Shown: positions 18,340 to 27,649 of the stretch, one piece after another
Layout of the letters: every line of letters starts with the position of its first letter
How positions within the stretch are numbered: position 1 is the stretch's first letter
Source of the DNA: JANMZR01 sp031383555
GTDB lineage: Bacteria; Bacteroidota; Bacteroidia; Cytophagales; Spirosomataceae
Direction of reading: 5' to 3'
DNA: 64,000 nucleotides
NCBI GenBank assembly: GCA_031383555.1
Contig: JANMZR010000060.1
Location: 9,523-73,522, forward strand
Position numbers and translations under genes: made by a program
The notes under the pieces: generated by a model
Database searches by the model: none
What the model was told of the DNA's origin: nothing
Seen by the model: only the letters and a program-made list of their open reading frames with translations

Positions 18340-20046
18340 TTAGGGTCTCCTTCGTTTTGATGGAGCAATAATTGGAGTTACAGTAACCTCTCTAGTTTTT
18401 CTGTTTACATCCAATCTATATCTTTCTGCTGGACCAGGGCGTTGTGCACCATTGGCACCATCAAATACCTGACGAACTTCATAAATAAAGTTATAACCTT
18501 TACGTGGTATTGGCAAGCCAGCAGGCCATTCGCTTATTTCACGTCCAGTTGAATATTGCTTGAAGTACTCAACATGTCTATTTCCCGTTTTCGTAAGCGT
18601 ATCAATTGGACACTTGCAGCCTTTTCCTTCGTCGTACTTAACTATTTGACGAGTGAAGCTTTCGTCACCCAAAATTCTGGTTAAATAAACAGCTTTTGGA
18701 CCAATTGTGATAGTTGGTACAACACCACAATTAACACCTTCAGCAGCAGCATTTTTGATTTTGAAGCTACAAGTAGCAATTTCACTGAATGATGCGCCTT
18801 TTGTGGAATGAACTGTGTAATAATACTCGTCTGTTGAACAAGTATCGGCAGGTGAACCAATTGCATTGTCTAATTTAAGGCTACTCTCTTTTTGTGTTTT
18901 CACCAAAATAGGCTCTTTAGAAGGTACTTTATAAAGCTTGAATGTAAACATTTCGTTAGCTTTATCAGGTAAATTATCGTTGCTATTCCACTTGAATTCA
19001 TTTGAGAAAGATGAATTTGTAAATACTTGATCGCAAGGGCTTACTATTGATGGTGTTACAGCAACAAGTGCTGGTATTGGTGGATCCAAACGATTAAGAG
19101 GAACATACACAAGCTTTTGCTGTGGCCAAATTCGTTGAACAGCAAGTCCAAAGTTAAAGTTTGACTGCTTTCTTTTGAAAGTCTTAAAAATTTCACCGAC
19201 GTTGTTTCGAGCCTGATCCAATACTTCATACTCAGTATTGGAATTAAACGCATTTGCATTTAGTCCAATTCCCCATTTTGCAGCAATTTTATACATTAAT
19301 CTTATTCCTGCATTTCCACCAATAGCCCATCTTTTTTGATTCGGTTGAGTACGGTGCAATATTTCACCAGTTAAGTTATTATTTGCTCCAACATAGGCTA
19401 CATCGTTGTGAGCAGGGCCTGCTTTTGCTGTTAGGTCTAGGGTTAGTTTTTTGCCAAGACCAAAAGTTGCCACTGGACCAGCCAATAGGTAAAATATTTC
19501 GTAAGGTTTTGATTTTAAAAGTGTTGCAGAACTTGCTGAAGTATTTGTAGCGGGGTACCAATAACTATTATATTTAGATTTATAAGCATCTTGATCAACC
19601 CCATAAAAAGCATAACCACCCAATAAACCCAAACCAATATTACCTTTTTTTCCAAAAAGCCTATCAACCTCCAAATTATTGTAGGCACCTGTTTTCAAAA
19701 ACATATTTTCATCTGCATTTTGGCCATTGGCTGATTTGTTAGAAATACCTCCACAATAAGGAAATGCAGGGCCAATCTGATTTGTTAACCTCCATCCTGA
19801 ACTAGTTTTGGCCATTTGTTTAAGTGAATTGGCTACATAATAAGCTGTATCTAAATAAGAATCCTTGTAGGATTTAAAGAATTCCTTATAGCCTTGAGCA
19901 CCTCCGTAATTCATTTTGTAAGCTCTTTTGTAACCATCAAGGTCAGGTATCATAAAGCAACCCGGCTGTTGAGCCATCGATTTAAACCCTATTAGGATAA
20001 AGAATAATGCAATTGATAATTTTGGTGTAATTGTTTTCAAATTCAT
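18340..20046 (-). CDS. large secreted protein of unknown function (possible beta-barrel plus Ig-like part)
   Basis: A signal peptide (LSIALFFILIGFKSMAQ) supports ATG 20046; an upstream in-frame ATG at 20082 adds 12 polar residues. Residues of roughly 110-320 contain alternating Gly/aromatic strands (IGLGLLGGYAFYG, FGLGKKLTLDLTAKAG, WAIGGNAGIRLMYKI), like a small outer-membrane barrel. The later half has paired cysteines and strand-rich Ig/fibronectin-like segments, and a very basic end (PSKRRRP). I do not recognise the family. No neighbour suggests a role. Confidence 0.7.
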   Translation of the reverse strand: MNLKTITPKLSIALFFILIGFKSMAQQPGCFMIPDLDGYKRAYKMNYGGAQGYKEFFKSYKDSYLDTAYYVANSLKQMAKTSSGWRLTNQIGPAFPYCGGISNKSANGQNADENMFLKTGAYNNLEVDRLFGKKGNIGLGLLGGYAFYGVDQDAYKSKYNSYWYPATNTSASSATLLKSKPYEIFYLLAGPVATFGLGKKLTLDLTAKAGPAHNDVAYVGANNNLTGEILHRTQPNQKRWAIGGNAGIRLMYKIAAKWGIGLNANAFNSNTEYEVLDQARNNVGEIFKTFKRKQSNFNFGLAVQRIWPQQKLVYVPLNRLDPPIPALVAVTPSIVSPCDQVFTNSSFSNEFKWNSNDNLPDKANEMFTFKLYKVPSKEPILVKTQKESSLKLDNAIGSPADTCSTDEYYYTVHSTKGASFSEIATCSFKIKNAAAEGVNCGVVPTITIGPKAVYLTRILGDESFTRQIVKYDEGKGCKCPIDTLTKTGNRHVEYFKQYSTGREISEWPAGLPIPRKGYNFIYEVRQVFDGANGAQRPGPAERYRLDVNRKTREVTVTPIIAPSKRRRP

Positions 20047-20535
20047 GTTTTTGAAAGGATTTAATGAATGCTTTTTGTTCAATACTGAAACTTAGGTTGT
20101 AAATGTTACAAATACGCTGTTTACAATTGTAATTTTAATCGAATTTAACAAATTCGAATCAAGAATACCAAATAAAGTTAATAAATTTATTAAAAACGTC
20201 AAACCAATATTGGAAATATTCAATTTTTCAATCCAATAGCAATAATATGTTTTTACAATATAATTTTATTTTTCGGAAATAATATTAATTAATTCAATAA
20301 AATTATACTTCAAATTTAGGCATTTATTTGAATATCCTCACTCTAATTAATAACCGTTTGCTAATTATTGGATTATTAAATTGAGCTTAAAGTAAAAAAA
20401 TATTAGCGAACTTAAAAAAATACATATTCATGATAATTAAATTTTGAAATTGACATTGTATAGTTTTTTAAAATAATTTTTTTAAAATTGAAATTTAAAT
20501 TGTATTGAGTTATTTAATACCACCTAATAAAAGTA
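20047..20535. other. long AT-rich intergenic region upstream of ssrA
   Basis: About 490 bases without a gene on either strand. It holds the upstream region of the 18340 protein gene on the left, with a 7-bp inverted repeat CGAATTT-AAC-AAATTCG at 20140-20156, and homopolymer-rich sequence on the right. I see no further RNA gene, no repeat array and no coding remnant. Confidence 0.5.
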
Positions 20536-20543
20536 TAACTTTG
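20536..20543 (+). promoter_or_regulatory. putative -7 box of ssrA
   Basis: TAACTTTG matches TAnnTTTG and lies 11 bases before the first base of the tmRNA, the right distance for transcription to start at its 5' end. No clear TTG is found at the -33 distance. Confidence 0.6.
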
Positions 20544-20554
20544 CGTTAACATTT

Positions 20555-20922
20555 GGGGATGACCGGTTTTGACAGCCTGTGCGGGTTTGTGGTAAGCATG
20601 TAAGGAGTTGTTTGTATTTCCTTTAAATAAAACATTCAAAACAATAGATGGCGAAACTCGTTTTGCTATGGCTGCTTAATCCAGAGGATTAACCAATTGC
20701 CATCGTTCCTCCCTGTCTAAACTCTGCCGATGGGGGCTTAGGGGCGTCGACATGCAGAGTCGGTTTTAGTGATCACTTTAAGCATAAACTAGTACAAAGA
20801 GTGTAAGGAATAGGTTTGGTTGTTTGCTTACCTTTCTTATTCCCGAAAATTAAAAGCAAATAAACATGTAGAAAGCTATGGATTCCCTTGCCTGGACGTG
20901 GGTTCGACTCCCACCATCTCCA
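20555..20922 (+). ncRNA. ssrA: transfer-messenger RNA (tmRNA)
   Basis: The 5' end (GGGGATGACCGGTTTTGACA) and 3' end (GTGGGTTCGACTCCCACC then ATCTCCA) form the tRNA-like domain with acceptor GGGGATG/CATCTCC. The 3' CCA is not encoded. The tag reading frame is at 20650-20679: GGC GAA ACT CGT TTT GCT ATG GCT GCT TAA, tag GETRFAMAA. Several GC-rich pseudoknot segments lie between the tag and the 3' domain. tmRNA with SmpB rescues stalled ribosomes and marks products for ClpXP. The last residues AMAA replace the usual ALAA. Confidence 0.96.
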
Positions 20923-20923
20923 C

Positions 20924-21003
20924 AATTCCGATTTTAGATTTTAGATTTTGGATTTTAGTTTTTTTGTAAACCTAATTTCTAATTTCTAATCTCTAAGCTC
21001 TAA
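20924..21003. repeat. AT-rich short tandem repeat, GATTTTA family
   Basis: Directly after ssrA are AATTCCGA, then several GATTTTAGATTTT units, then CTAATTTCTAATTTCTAATCTCTAA. The same words (AATTCCGAAATC, GATTTTAGATTTCGG) occur around the four-helix-bundle gene near 54.8-55.3 kb. Confidence 0.55.
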
Positions 21004-21014
21004 TTCCTTTTCAA

Positions 21015-21911
21015 ATGCCCAATAAACAACAAATCACCGATTATTTCAAAAATCTTCAAGATTCAATATGTTTTGAATTGGAAAATGCTGATGGCCAAGC
21101 CAAATTCAAAGAAGACCTTTGGGAAAGACCAGAGGGAGGGGGAGGTCGTACAAGAATCATGGAAAATGGGGTAATTATCGAAAAAGGCGGGGTAGCGTTT
21201 TCAGCGGTATATGGCCCCTTACATGAAAAAATGTTACAGTCAATGGGAATTAATGAGCAAAATGATTTTTATGCAACTGGAGTATCCATAGTAATCCATC
21301 CAAATAACCCATTTGTGCCAATAATTCATATGAATGTGCGGTATTTTGAAATGGAAAATGGCGATTTTTGGTTCGGTGGTGGTATTGATTTAACTCCTCA
21401 TTATGTTGATAATGAGGATGCTAAATGGTTTCATAAGCAATTAAAGGCTGCATGCGACCTCCACAATGAAGGTTATTACAATAAATTTAAAACTTGGGCT
21501 GATGACTATTTTTTCAATCTCCATCGTAACGAAACAAGGGGTATTGGGGGTATCTTTTTTGATTATCTAAAACCAACCGAAGGGGTTGATAAACAACAAT
21601 TATTTGATTTTGTGAAATCGATAGGTGAGTCTCTGGCTCCTATTTATACATATTTTATGAAGAAAAATTCAGGTAAGTTATTCTCCGAAAACCACAAATA
21701 TTGGCAAAATATTAGAAGAGGACGATATGTAGAATTTAATTTAGTGCATGATAGAGGTACAAAATTTGGGTTGGAAACTAATGGTCGAATTGAATCAATA
21801 TTAATGAGTATGCCGCCAATTGCCAATTGGAAATATGATTTTAAGCCTGAAATTGATTCAGAAGAATATAAAAGCCATAAAATGTTGGTAAAAGGAATAA
21901 ATTGGATATAA
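21015..21911 (+). CDS. hemF: oxygen-dependent coproporphyrinogen III oxidase
   Basis: 298 residues, the usual HemF length. WERPEGGGGRTRIMENG, GVAFSAVYG, HMNVRYFE, WFGGGIDLTPHY and RRGRYVEFNLVHDRGTKFGL are HemF signatures. The enzyme converts coproporphyrinogen III to protoporphyrinogen IX with oxygen, so the organism makes haem aerobically. It stands alone after ssrA, and a hairpin terminator begins at its stop codon. Confidence 0.96.
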   Translation: MPNKQQITDYFKNLQDSICFELENADGQAKFKEDLWERPEGGGGRTRIMENGVIIEKGGVAFSAVYGPLHEKMLQSMGINEQNDFYATGVSIVIHPNNPFVPIIHMNVRYFEMENGDFWFGGGIDLTPHYVDNEDAKWFHKQLKAACDLHNEGYYNKFKTWADDYFFNLHRNETRGIGGIFFDYLKPTEGVDKQQLFDFVKSIGESLAPIYTYFMKKNSGKLFSENHKYWQNIRRGRYVEFNLVHDRGTKFGLETNGRIESILMSMPPIANWKYDFKPEIDSEEYKSHKMLVKGINWI

Positions 21912-21942
21912 AAAAAGACGAAATATTAAATTCGCCTTTTTT
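21911..21942 (+). terminator. terminator of hemF
   Basis: A 12-base stem with one mismatch (A6 GACGAA / TTCGCC T6) starts at the hemF stop codon; the T run forms its right arm. Confidence 0.7.
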
Positions 21943-21965
21943 AAATTTTATTCAATTGGATGTCT

Positions 21966-22370
21966 TTAAATTTCTAGCTTCCATGCTTCCAATGTCTCAC
22001 CAGGCGTTAATAATAACAATCGAGGAGGGCTTGGCAATAAAAGTAAGCGGGCCTCCAAAGCTGGTAAGTCATCCATTTCAACCAATACACCTTCATTGGA
22101 AGTAAATTCATAATCATCACCCACTTTATTTACTACTTTCGGTAAATAAGAAGTAGCTAAAAGCACATCTGATTCTGTGCAAAATTCTCGATGTACTTTA
22201 GTTATCACTTTTTCCATGAAATCGCCATAAGTTTCGGTGAACTCGTCTTCCAAATCATGCAATTCTTCTTCTATTTGGTCATAAGTTTCGTCGCTATATT
22301 GTAATTTACTTAATTCAGTTCTTTTTTCAAGTAGGTCAACTAAGGCACTATTAAGTTCTTGCTTGTTCAT
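21966..22370 (-). CDS. conserved acidic hypothetical protein
   Basis: 134 residues, no signal peptide. The N-terminal half is a Glu/Asp-rich amphipathic helix (LLEKRTELSKLQYSDETYDQ, then IEEELHDLEDEF). The C-terminal half is strand-rich, with a Leu/Pro stretch (LEARLLLLPSPPRLLLL). No catalytic motif is visible and I do not recognise the family. It is 64 bases from the menC stop on the opposite side of a short AT-rich gap, reads the same way as menC and may share its transcript. Confidence 0.7.
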   Translation of the reverse strand: MNKQELNSALVDLLEKRTELSKLQYSDETYDQIEEELHDLEDEFTETYGDFMEKVITKVHREFCTESDVLLATSYLPKVVNKVGDDYEFTSNEGVLVEMDDLPALEARLLLLPSPPRLLLLTPGETLEAWKLEI

Positions 22371-22434
22371 TTTTTATTTATTAAAAAAAGTTTTATTGTT
22401 ATTTTTATTAGAAATACAATACAAATTAACAACA

Positions 22435-23499
22435 TCAGGTTGTTAAAGCCAAATCCCATATTAATTTTTGATCATAAAATAATTTTCCATTTTCTATTTT
22501 TAATGGGCTTTGTACATTGTTGTTATACAATTGGCCCGTGCCCAATCCTTGTGGTAAAGCGTTTTCAAATTCAGCCGTAAATTGTGCAATTGCATTTAGG
22601 CCAATATTTGACTCTAAAGCTGAGGTAATCCACCATGCAATATCATGATTGTCAGCGTATTGAATCCATTCTCTTGTAGCCTTAAAGCCACCTAATAAAG
22701 TTGGTTTTAATACAATATATTGGGGTTTTAGCCTGGCTAAAAGTTTAAATTTCTCCTCTCCAAATACACCAATTAATTCTTCGTCTATTGCTATTGGAAT
22801 TGGACTATTTTTTATAACCTCTTTCATAGCAAATTTTTGACCAGCTGCTATTGGTTGCTCGATGGAATGAAGGTCATATTTAGCCAAAATTTCCAGTTTA
22901 TTCATTACTTCTTCAATTGTAAATGCTCCATTTGCATCTACTCTTAAAGTGAGCGCTTTTCCTGGAAAAGTACTGCGAATGATCTCTAGGAGTTCAATCT
23001 CATCCGTAAATTTAAGTGACCCAATTTTAAGCTTTAGCGTTTTGTAGCCTTCTTTAATTTTTTCATTTATTCGGCTCAACATCAAGTGTTTATCGCCCAT
23101 CCAAATTAATCCATTAATAGTGATTGGTGTATTTTTTTCTGAAAAGTCATTTGAAAATATTTTTCTGATCCCACCATATTTATAATCCAAAAGGGCGGTT
23201 TCGAGCCCAAATCTTACGCTTGGAAGTGAAATTGGCACAAATTTATAAATATCCGTAAAATTAAAATTTGTCAAAGTTGAAAGTTCTTTACAAATTCTAT
23301 CTAACTTTTGCTCAAAATCAGGCAAATAGTCTATGGAAAGACCTTCTAATGGAGCGCATTCACCAATTCCAATAATATTATTGTTATTTTGACTTTTAAT
23401 TTTAATATAATAAACTGTGTGCGTATTTAAAATTCCACGAGAAGTGCCCGCTTCAAATTTGAAATTTAAAATATGTTTTTTATAACTTATATTTACCAC
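22435..23499 (-). CDS. menC: o-succinylbenzoate synthase (MenC), enolase superfamily
   Basis: 354 residues. Enolase-superfamily landmarks are KLKIGS (KxK catalytic lysine), LRVDANGAF (metal Asp), SIEQPIAAG (metal Glu), IAIDEEL (metal Asp) and VLKPTLLGG (second catalytic Lys). The N terminus FEAGTSRGILNTHTVYYIKI resembles Bacteroidota MenC, which dehydrates SHCHC in menaquinone synthesis. A dipeptide epimerase of the same superfamily is the alternative; no other men gene is in the window to settle it. Confidence 0.85.
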   Translation of the reverse strand: MVNISYKKHILNFKFEAGTSRGILNTHTVYYIKIKSQNNNNIIGIGECAPLEGLSIDYLPDFEQKLDRICKELSTLTNFNFTDIYKFVPISLPSVRFGLETALLDYKYGGIRKIFSNDFSEKNTPITINGLIWMGDKHLMLSRINEKIKEGYKTLKLKIGSLKFTDEIELLEIIRSTFPGKALTLRVDANGAFTIEEVMNKLEILAKYDLHSIEQPIAAGQKFAMKEVIKNSPIPIAIDEELIGVFGEEKFKLLARLKPQYIVLKPTLLGGFKATREWIQYADNHDIAWWITSALESNIGLNAIAQFTAEFENALPQGLGTGQLYNNNVQSPLKIENGKLFYDQKLIWDLALTT

Positions 23500-23624
23500 T
23501 ATTATGCTGTTTTATGATTATCAATTATCTAGTGTTATGATGAATGAACAGTAAAAAATGTTAAAAAAACCTAAATTACTAAAGCAAATTAGCATATTTA
23601 AGCCTATTTTCTGTTGAATACCTA

Positions 23625-24671
23625 ATGATTAAAAATTATATTTTAAGAATTTTCATCCTTCCAATCTATTTAATTTTTGGGTTGGCTGTTTGGCTAAGAA
23701 ACAAACTATTTGATTTTCAAATAATTAAGTCGTATATAACTGAAAAGTTTTCAATATCTGTTGGCAATTTGGCAGTAGGTGGCACTGGCAAAACACCCAT
23801 GATTGAATATCTTGTTCATTTATTTAAAGTTCAAGCCAAAACAGCCATATTAAGCAGGGGATATGGCAGAAAAACAAAGGGTTTTTTAAAAGCAAGTATC
23901 GATTCTGACGCAACAATTATTGGCGATGAGCCCTATCAATATTTTCTGAAATATGGTAATAAAATTGATATTTATGTGGGTGAAAAGAGGGTTGAAGCTT
24001 ATAAAGAAATTGTTGAAAAAAAGCCAGAAACCAATTTGATACTTTTGGATGATGCTTTTCAACATCGTTACATAAAACCAAGTTTGAATATTGTTTTAAC
24101 TGACTATAATGATTTGATTGTTAATGACTTATTAATTCCTTTCGGCAGGCTACGTGAACCAATTTCAGGCTTGAAGCGAGCTGATATTGTAATAGTTTCA
24201 AAATGCAAACCTGAAATAGCATTAAAAGAAGCCATTATTATTTCTGGAAAAATGTTACCCTTTTGTAAACAAGAAATACAGTTTTTTTTTACAAAGATAT
24301 CCTATCATAATCCAGTTCAATTTAATGGTGAAGTTTCAAATATTGGTAGTAAAGTGATAATAGTTTCTGCATTGGCCAATCCATCAACTTTTGACCAATA
24401 TTGCACTCAAAATTTGAATGTTATCAAAAAAATTACTTTTGCTGATCATCATGACTATTCTAATTCTGATTTGAAAAATATTGAATCTAATTTAGATGAA
24501 AATACAGCTTTATTAACAACTGAAAAGGATTATGGTAAGTTAATAGGCAGACTTTCGCCTTCCACAAAAGCCTATTATTTACCTATAAAGACGAGTTTTT
24601 TATTTGAAGAAGAAAATAGGTTTAATGACCTCATGCTAGCATCCTACCATAAATTTTATCAAAATAATTAA
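23625..24671 (+). CDS. lpxK: tetraacyldisaccharide 4'-kinase
   Basis: 348 residues. A hydrophobic N terminus (LRIFILPIYLIFGLAVWLRN) anchors it to the inner membrane. SVGNLAVGGTGKTPMIEYL is the LpxK P-loop, followed by LSRGYGRKTKG, IGDEPYQYF and LLDDAFQHRY, all conserved in the family. LpxK phosphorylates the lipid A precursor at the 4' position, so the cell has a Gram-negative outer membrane. A porin gene starts 22 bases downstream on the same strand. Confidence 0.96.
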   Translation: MIKNYILRIFILPIYLIFGLAVWLRNKLFDFQIIKSYITEKFSISVGNLAVGGTGKTPMIEYLVHLFKVQAKTAILSRGYGRKTKGFLKASIDSDATIIGDEPYQYFLKYGNKIDIYVGEKRVEAYKEIVEKKPETNLILLDDAFQHRYIKPSLNIVLTDYNDLIVNDLLIPFGRLREPISGLKRADIVIVSKCKPEIALKEAIIISGKMLPFCKQEIQFFFTKISYHNPVQFNGEVSNIGSKVIIVSALANPSTFDQYCTQNLNVIKKITFADHHDYSNSDLKNIESNLDENTALLTTEKDYGKLIGRLSPSTKAYYLPIKTSFLFEEENRFNDLMLASYHKFYQNN

Positions 24672-24693
24672 GCATAATTTCGTAATTTTAGGC

Positions 24694-26670
24694 GTGAATT
24701 CATTTAAAATATTATCATTTTTTCTATTACTAATAACTAGTGCTCAGGTGTTTGGCCAATTTCCCGGGCAAGGCAGAAGGCCTAATTCGGGCGGTGGAAG
24801 ACCTGGTGGTTTTGGTAATCCGACGCAGAATCCCACGGGAAATAGTAATGGTGAAACACCCGAAAATGAAGAAAAACCCAAAAAAGGTAAACTTTTGGAC
24901 GATTCCACAAAGTTAATTTACGGCCCAAAAACGGTGAAATTTTTCTTGGAAGAGGATATTTTCAATAATAGAAAAATACTTTACGATATTGATACTTTGA
25001 TTACGAAAATCCATCTTTTTAATTTTCTGCAGTTGAATCAAAATAGATTTCAAGATTTAGGGAATATGGGAACAGCCTCAAGGACAGTATTTTACACACC
25101 AATTGAGCAAATTGGCGCACAAACAGGTTACAATGCATACAATATTTATTATCAAAAAAATAGTGATATAAAATATTATGATACAAAATCGCCATATACC
25201 GATATGCAATATTCAACAGGTGGCAATGGCGATCAAATGTTACGGTTTGACTTTAATAGAAATATAAAACCAAATTGGAATGCGGGGCTACATTTACAAA
25301 CATTTGTAGGTGCAAAGCAATATGGAGCCAATGGCCGAGGACAAAATTCTATACGAAGTTGGAACGTAATATTTCATAATAGTTATTTTTCAAAAGATAG
25401 TAATTATACCGTTTTGGCTAATTTCAACTATTTTAAGCATACCAGTGCCGACGACGGTGGTGTAAATATTGTTTCCAGTACTGGTGGAGGACTAACCAGC
25501 GAAGATCCCTTTTTAACTTCTGCAGATACAGAGCAAAAGAGCAAGGCAATACACATATACCAACAATATGCATTAGCCAATGGCTTTCAATTGTACCATA
25601 TTTTGGACTTAACAAGGCAAGACAATTCATTTATTGACGAAAATTATGCTTCAGGCTTCTCCTCCAAAGTATATAAAACTATTACAGCTTTGGGTGTTAC
25701 TGAGGCTTTAGATGTAGACTCACTTTTTAGAAAATATCGATTAATTGAAAATAAAATTGGAATAAAAGGTTTTATTAAAGGCTTTAATTATCGAGCGCAT
25801 TTTCGTAGGCGAGATTATAAATTGACGGATTCGTTGGATACAAAATATGTGCCTAAAAGTTTAGTGAAAAGAAACGAAAATTTTGTTGGAGGTTGGTTGA
25901 ATTATTACTTTAAAGATAGCACAAAAGCTTTTGTTGAAACTGAGTATTTATTAGCCAGAGACTTTAATTTTCGGTTTGAATATGACCGGAAGCGCCTAAA
26001 ATTAGGCTATTATAACGTGCTTTCCTCACCAACTTTAGTGCAGCAAAGGTTTTATAGCAACTTGGCTGCCTGGGAAACCTATTTTAAAAATGCCTTTTCC
26101 AATACTTTTTATGGTAGCTTAATTTATAAAGCTAAAAAGTTTATAGTGAATCCAAGTTTGAGCTATTCTTTAATAAAAAACCATATTTATTTTGACACTT
26201 TGGCTACTCCTAAGCAGGCCAAAGACCTTATTACTGTATTAAGAGTTGGAAGCGGTTTTGGGTTTTCAAAGAAAAAATTCGATTTTCAAAATGAAATTTT
26301 TATAAATGCAAAAACTGGTGCTAATTTGATAAGAATTCCAACAGTTTTTATTAATAGCCGAGTGGTGTATGATTTCAAATATGCCAAAATATTAGATTTG
26401 AAATTGGGTCTCGAAATGCACTATAAATCAGCGTATTTTGCAGATGCCTATATGCCAGTAACACAACAATTCTATTTGCAAGATAAGATAAAAGTAGCTC
26501 CTGGACTTACTGCGGACATATTTCTCAATATGAAATTGAATCGGGTGAGGTTAATGGTAAAATACGCCCAATTGAACAACTTGATATTTGGCGATTATTT
26601 TGTTAGTCCAAATTTTAGAGGTTTAAAAGGTGGGGTTAGTTTTGGGGTAAATTGGCCACTTTTTGATTGA
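24694..26670 (+). CDS. putative porin, Bacteroidota outer-membrane beta-barrel
   Basis: 658 residues starting at GTG (24694), with a signal peptide (FKILSFFLLLITSAQVFGQ). A Gly/Pro/Asn-rich low-complexity linker (residues about 25-60) precedes a long series of alternating aromatic strands, for example TVLANFNYFKH, KIGIKGFIKGFNYRAHFRRR and FYGSLIYKAKKFIVNPSLSY. It ends in a strand (GGVSFGVNWPLFD) of the sort recognised by BAM. This matches the Bacteroidota putative-porin family. It probably sits with lpxK in an envelope operon. Confidence 0.82.
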   Translation: MNSFKILSFFLLLITSAQVFGQFPGQGRRPNSGGGRPGGFGNPTQNPTGNSNGETPENEEKPKKGKLLDDSTKLIYGPKTVKFFLEEDIFNNRKILYDIDTLITKIHLFNFLQLNQNRFQDLGNMGTASRTVFYTPIEQIGAQTGYNAYNIYYQKNSDIKYYDTKSPYTDMQYSTGGNGDQMLRFDFNRNIKPNWNAGLHLQTFVGAKQYGANGRGQNSIRSWNVIFHNSYFSKDSNYTVLANFNYFKHTSADDGGVNIVSSTGGGLTSEDPFLTSADTEQKSKAIHIYQQYALANGFQLYHILDLTRQDNSFIDENYASGFSSKVYKTITALGVTEALDVDSLFRKYRLIENKIGIKGFIKGFNYRAHFRRRDYKLTDSLDTKYVPKSLVKRNENFVGGWLNYYFKDSTKAFVETEYLLARDFNFRFEYDRKRLKLGYYNVLSSPTLVQQRFYSNLAAWETYFKNAFSNTFYGSLIYKAKKFIVNPSLSYSLIKNHIYFDTLATPKQAKDLITVLRVGSGFGFSKKKFDFQNEIFINAKTGANLIRIPTVFINSRVVYDFKYAKILDLKLGLEMHYKSAYFADAYMPVTQQFYLQDKIKVAPGLTADIFLNMKLNRVRLMVKYAQLNNLIFGDYFVSPNFRGLKGGVSFGVNWPLFD

Positions 26671-26801
26671 TACTAATCAAACAAAATTTTTGCAATTTAA
26701 CTCAAATCATAGCGTTTGATTAAAGATTTGGTTAATCAATCTATTTTTAACAATTTTACAAAGTTTTTCAATAATTTTTTCAAATAATTTAACTTTTAAT
26801 A

Positions 26802-27584
26802 ATGAATTTAAAGTCAACTTTCACAATTGTATTTTTTAGCTTTATTAGCTTTGGAGTTACGGCTCAAACCAAAGGCCCTAAAAAACCAATGCCTAAACAA
26901 GCCTCCACAACAGCCAAATCAAAAGTAATTACTGTTGGCACAACTAATTCAGGGGCAATTTCCATAAAAACAGATAATGACTCTTTAAGCTATGCAATAG
27001 GGGTAAATATTGGACAAAGCCTTAAGCAACAAGGCCTTGAAGGTATAGATTTGAACTTGTTAAAGACTGCTATGAATGATATATTGAAAGGTAATGCCCT
27101 TAAGATAAGTGCGGAACAATGTATGCCAGTTATTATGGCTAGTATGAAAAAAGTACAAGAGAGAAAATTTGCGCCTGTAAAAGCAGAAGGTGAAAAGTTT
27201 ATGACTGAAAATGGCAAAAAAGAGGGTGTAACATCACTTCCGTCAGGTTTACAGTATACGATAATGAAAAAAGGTGAAGGCGAGTTGCCAAAAGCATCCG
27301 ACAAAGTAAATGTGCATTACCATGGCACATTATTAAATGGAAATGTATTTGATAGTTCGGTTGATAGAGGCTCGCCTGCAAGTTTTGGGGTTACGCAAGT
27401 AATCGCAGGTTGGGTTGAAGCACTTCAATTAATGCCAGTAGGCTCAAAATGGAAATTATTTATTCCATCAGCCCTAGCCTACGGCGAGCGTGGTGCAGGT
27501 GAGAATATTCCACCATTTTCAACGTTAATATTTGAAGTTGAGTTACTTTCTATTGAAAAGCCAGCCGCAGAAGAAGCTAAATAA
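26802..27584 (+). CDS. FKBP-type peptidyl-prolyl isomerase, exported (Mip/FkpA-like)
   Basis: 260 residues with a signal peptide (FTIVFFSFISFGVTAQ). The N-terminal helical dimerisation region starts at DSLSYAIGVNIGQSLKQQG. The C-terminal FKBP domain shows VNVHYHGTLLNGNVFDSS, GVTQVIAGWVEALQLM and PSALAYGERGAG. It catalyses proline isomerisation in the periplasm, helping envelope proteins fold. A tail-specific protease follows after a hairpin, a plausible quality-control pair. Confidence 0.93.
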   Translation: MNLKSTFTIVFFSFISFGVTAQTKGPKKPMPKQASTTAKSKVITVGTTNSGAISIKTDNDSLSYAIGVNIGQSLKQQGLEGIDLNLLKTAMNDILKGNALKISAEQCMPVIMASMKKVQERKFAPVKAEGEKFMTENGKKEGVTSLPSGLQYTIMKKGEGELPKASDKVNVHYHGTLLNGNVFDSSVDRGSPASFGVTQVIAGWVEALQLMPVGSKWKLFIPSALAYGERGAGENIPPFSTLIFEVELLSIEKPAAEEAK

Positions 27585-27591
27585 TTATTTC

Positions 27592-27630
27592 AAACTATAT
27601 TGACTCGTTTGAGTTTCAACTATAGTTTTA
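27592..27630 (+). terminator. hairpin between the FKBP and Prc genes
   Basis: An 8-bp AAACTATA/TATAGTTT stem encloses a 21-base loop and is followed by TTATTT. It begins eight bases after the FKBP stop; it may be a weak terminator or an attenuator within the pair. Confidence 0.45.
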
Positions 27631-27649
27631 TTTCTAGTTAAAATTATAA

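Noticed and set aside
20555..21003. ssrA as an integration site with an island downstream
   Set aside because: No integrase, direct repeat of the 3' end or foreign genes follow; hemF is a core gene.
21902..22105. Forward reading frame after hemF
   Set aside because: It starts inside the hemF terminator and is opposite the well-supported hypothetical gene at 21966-22370; no recognisable protein.
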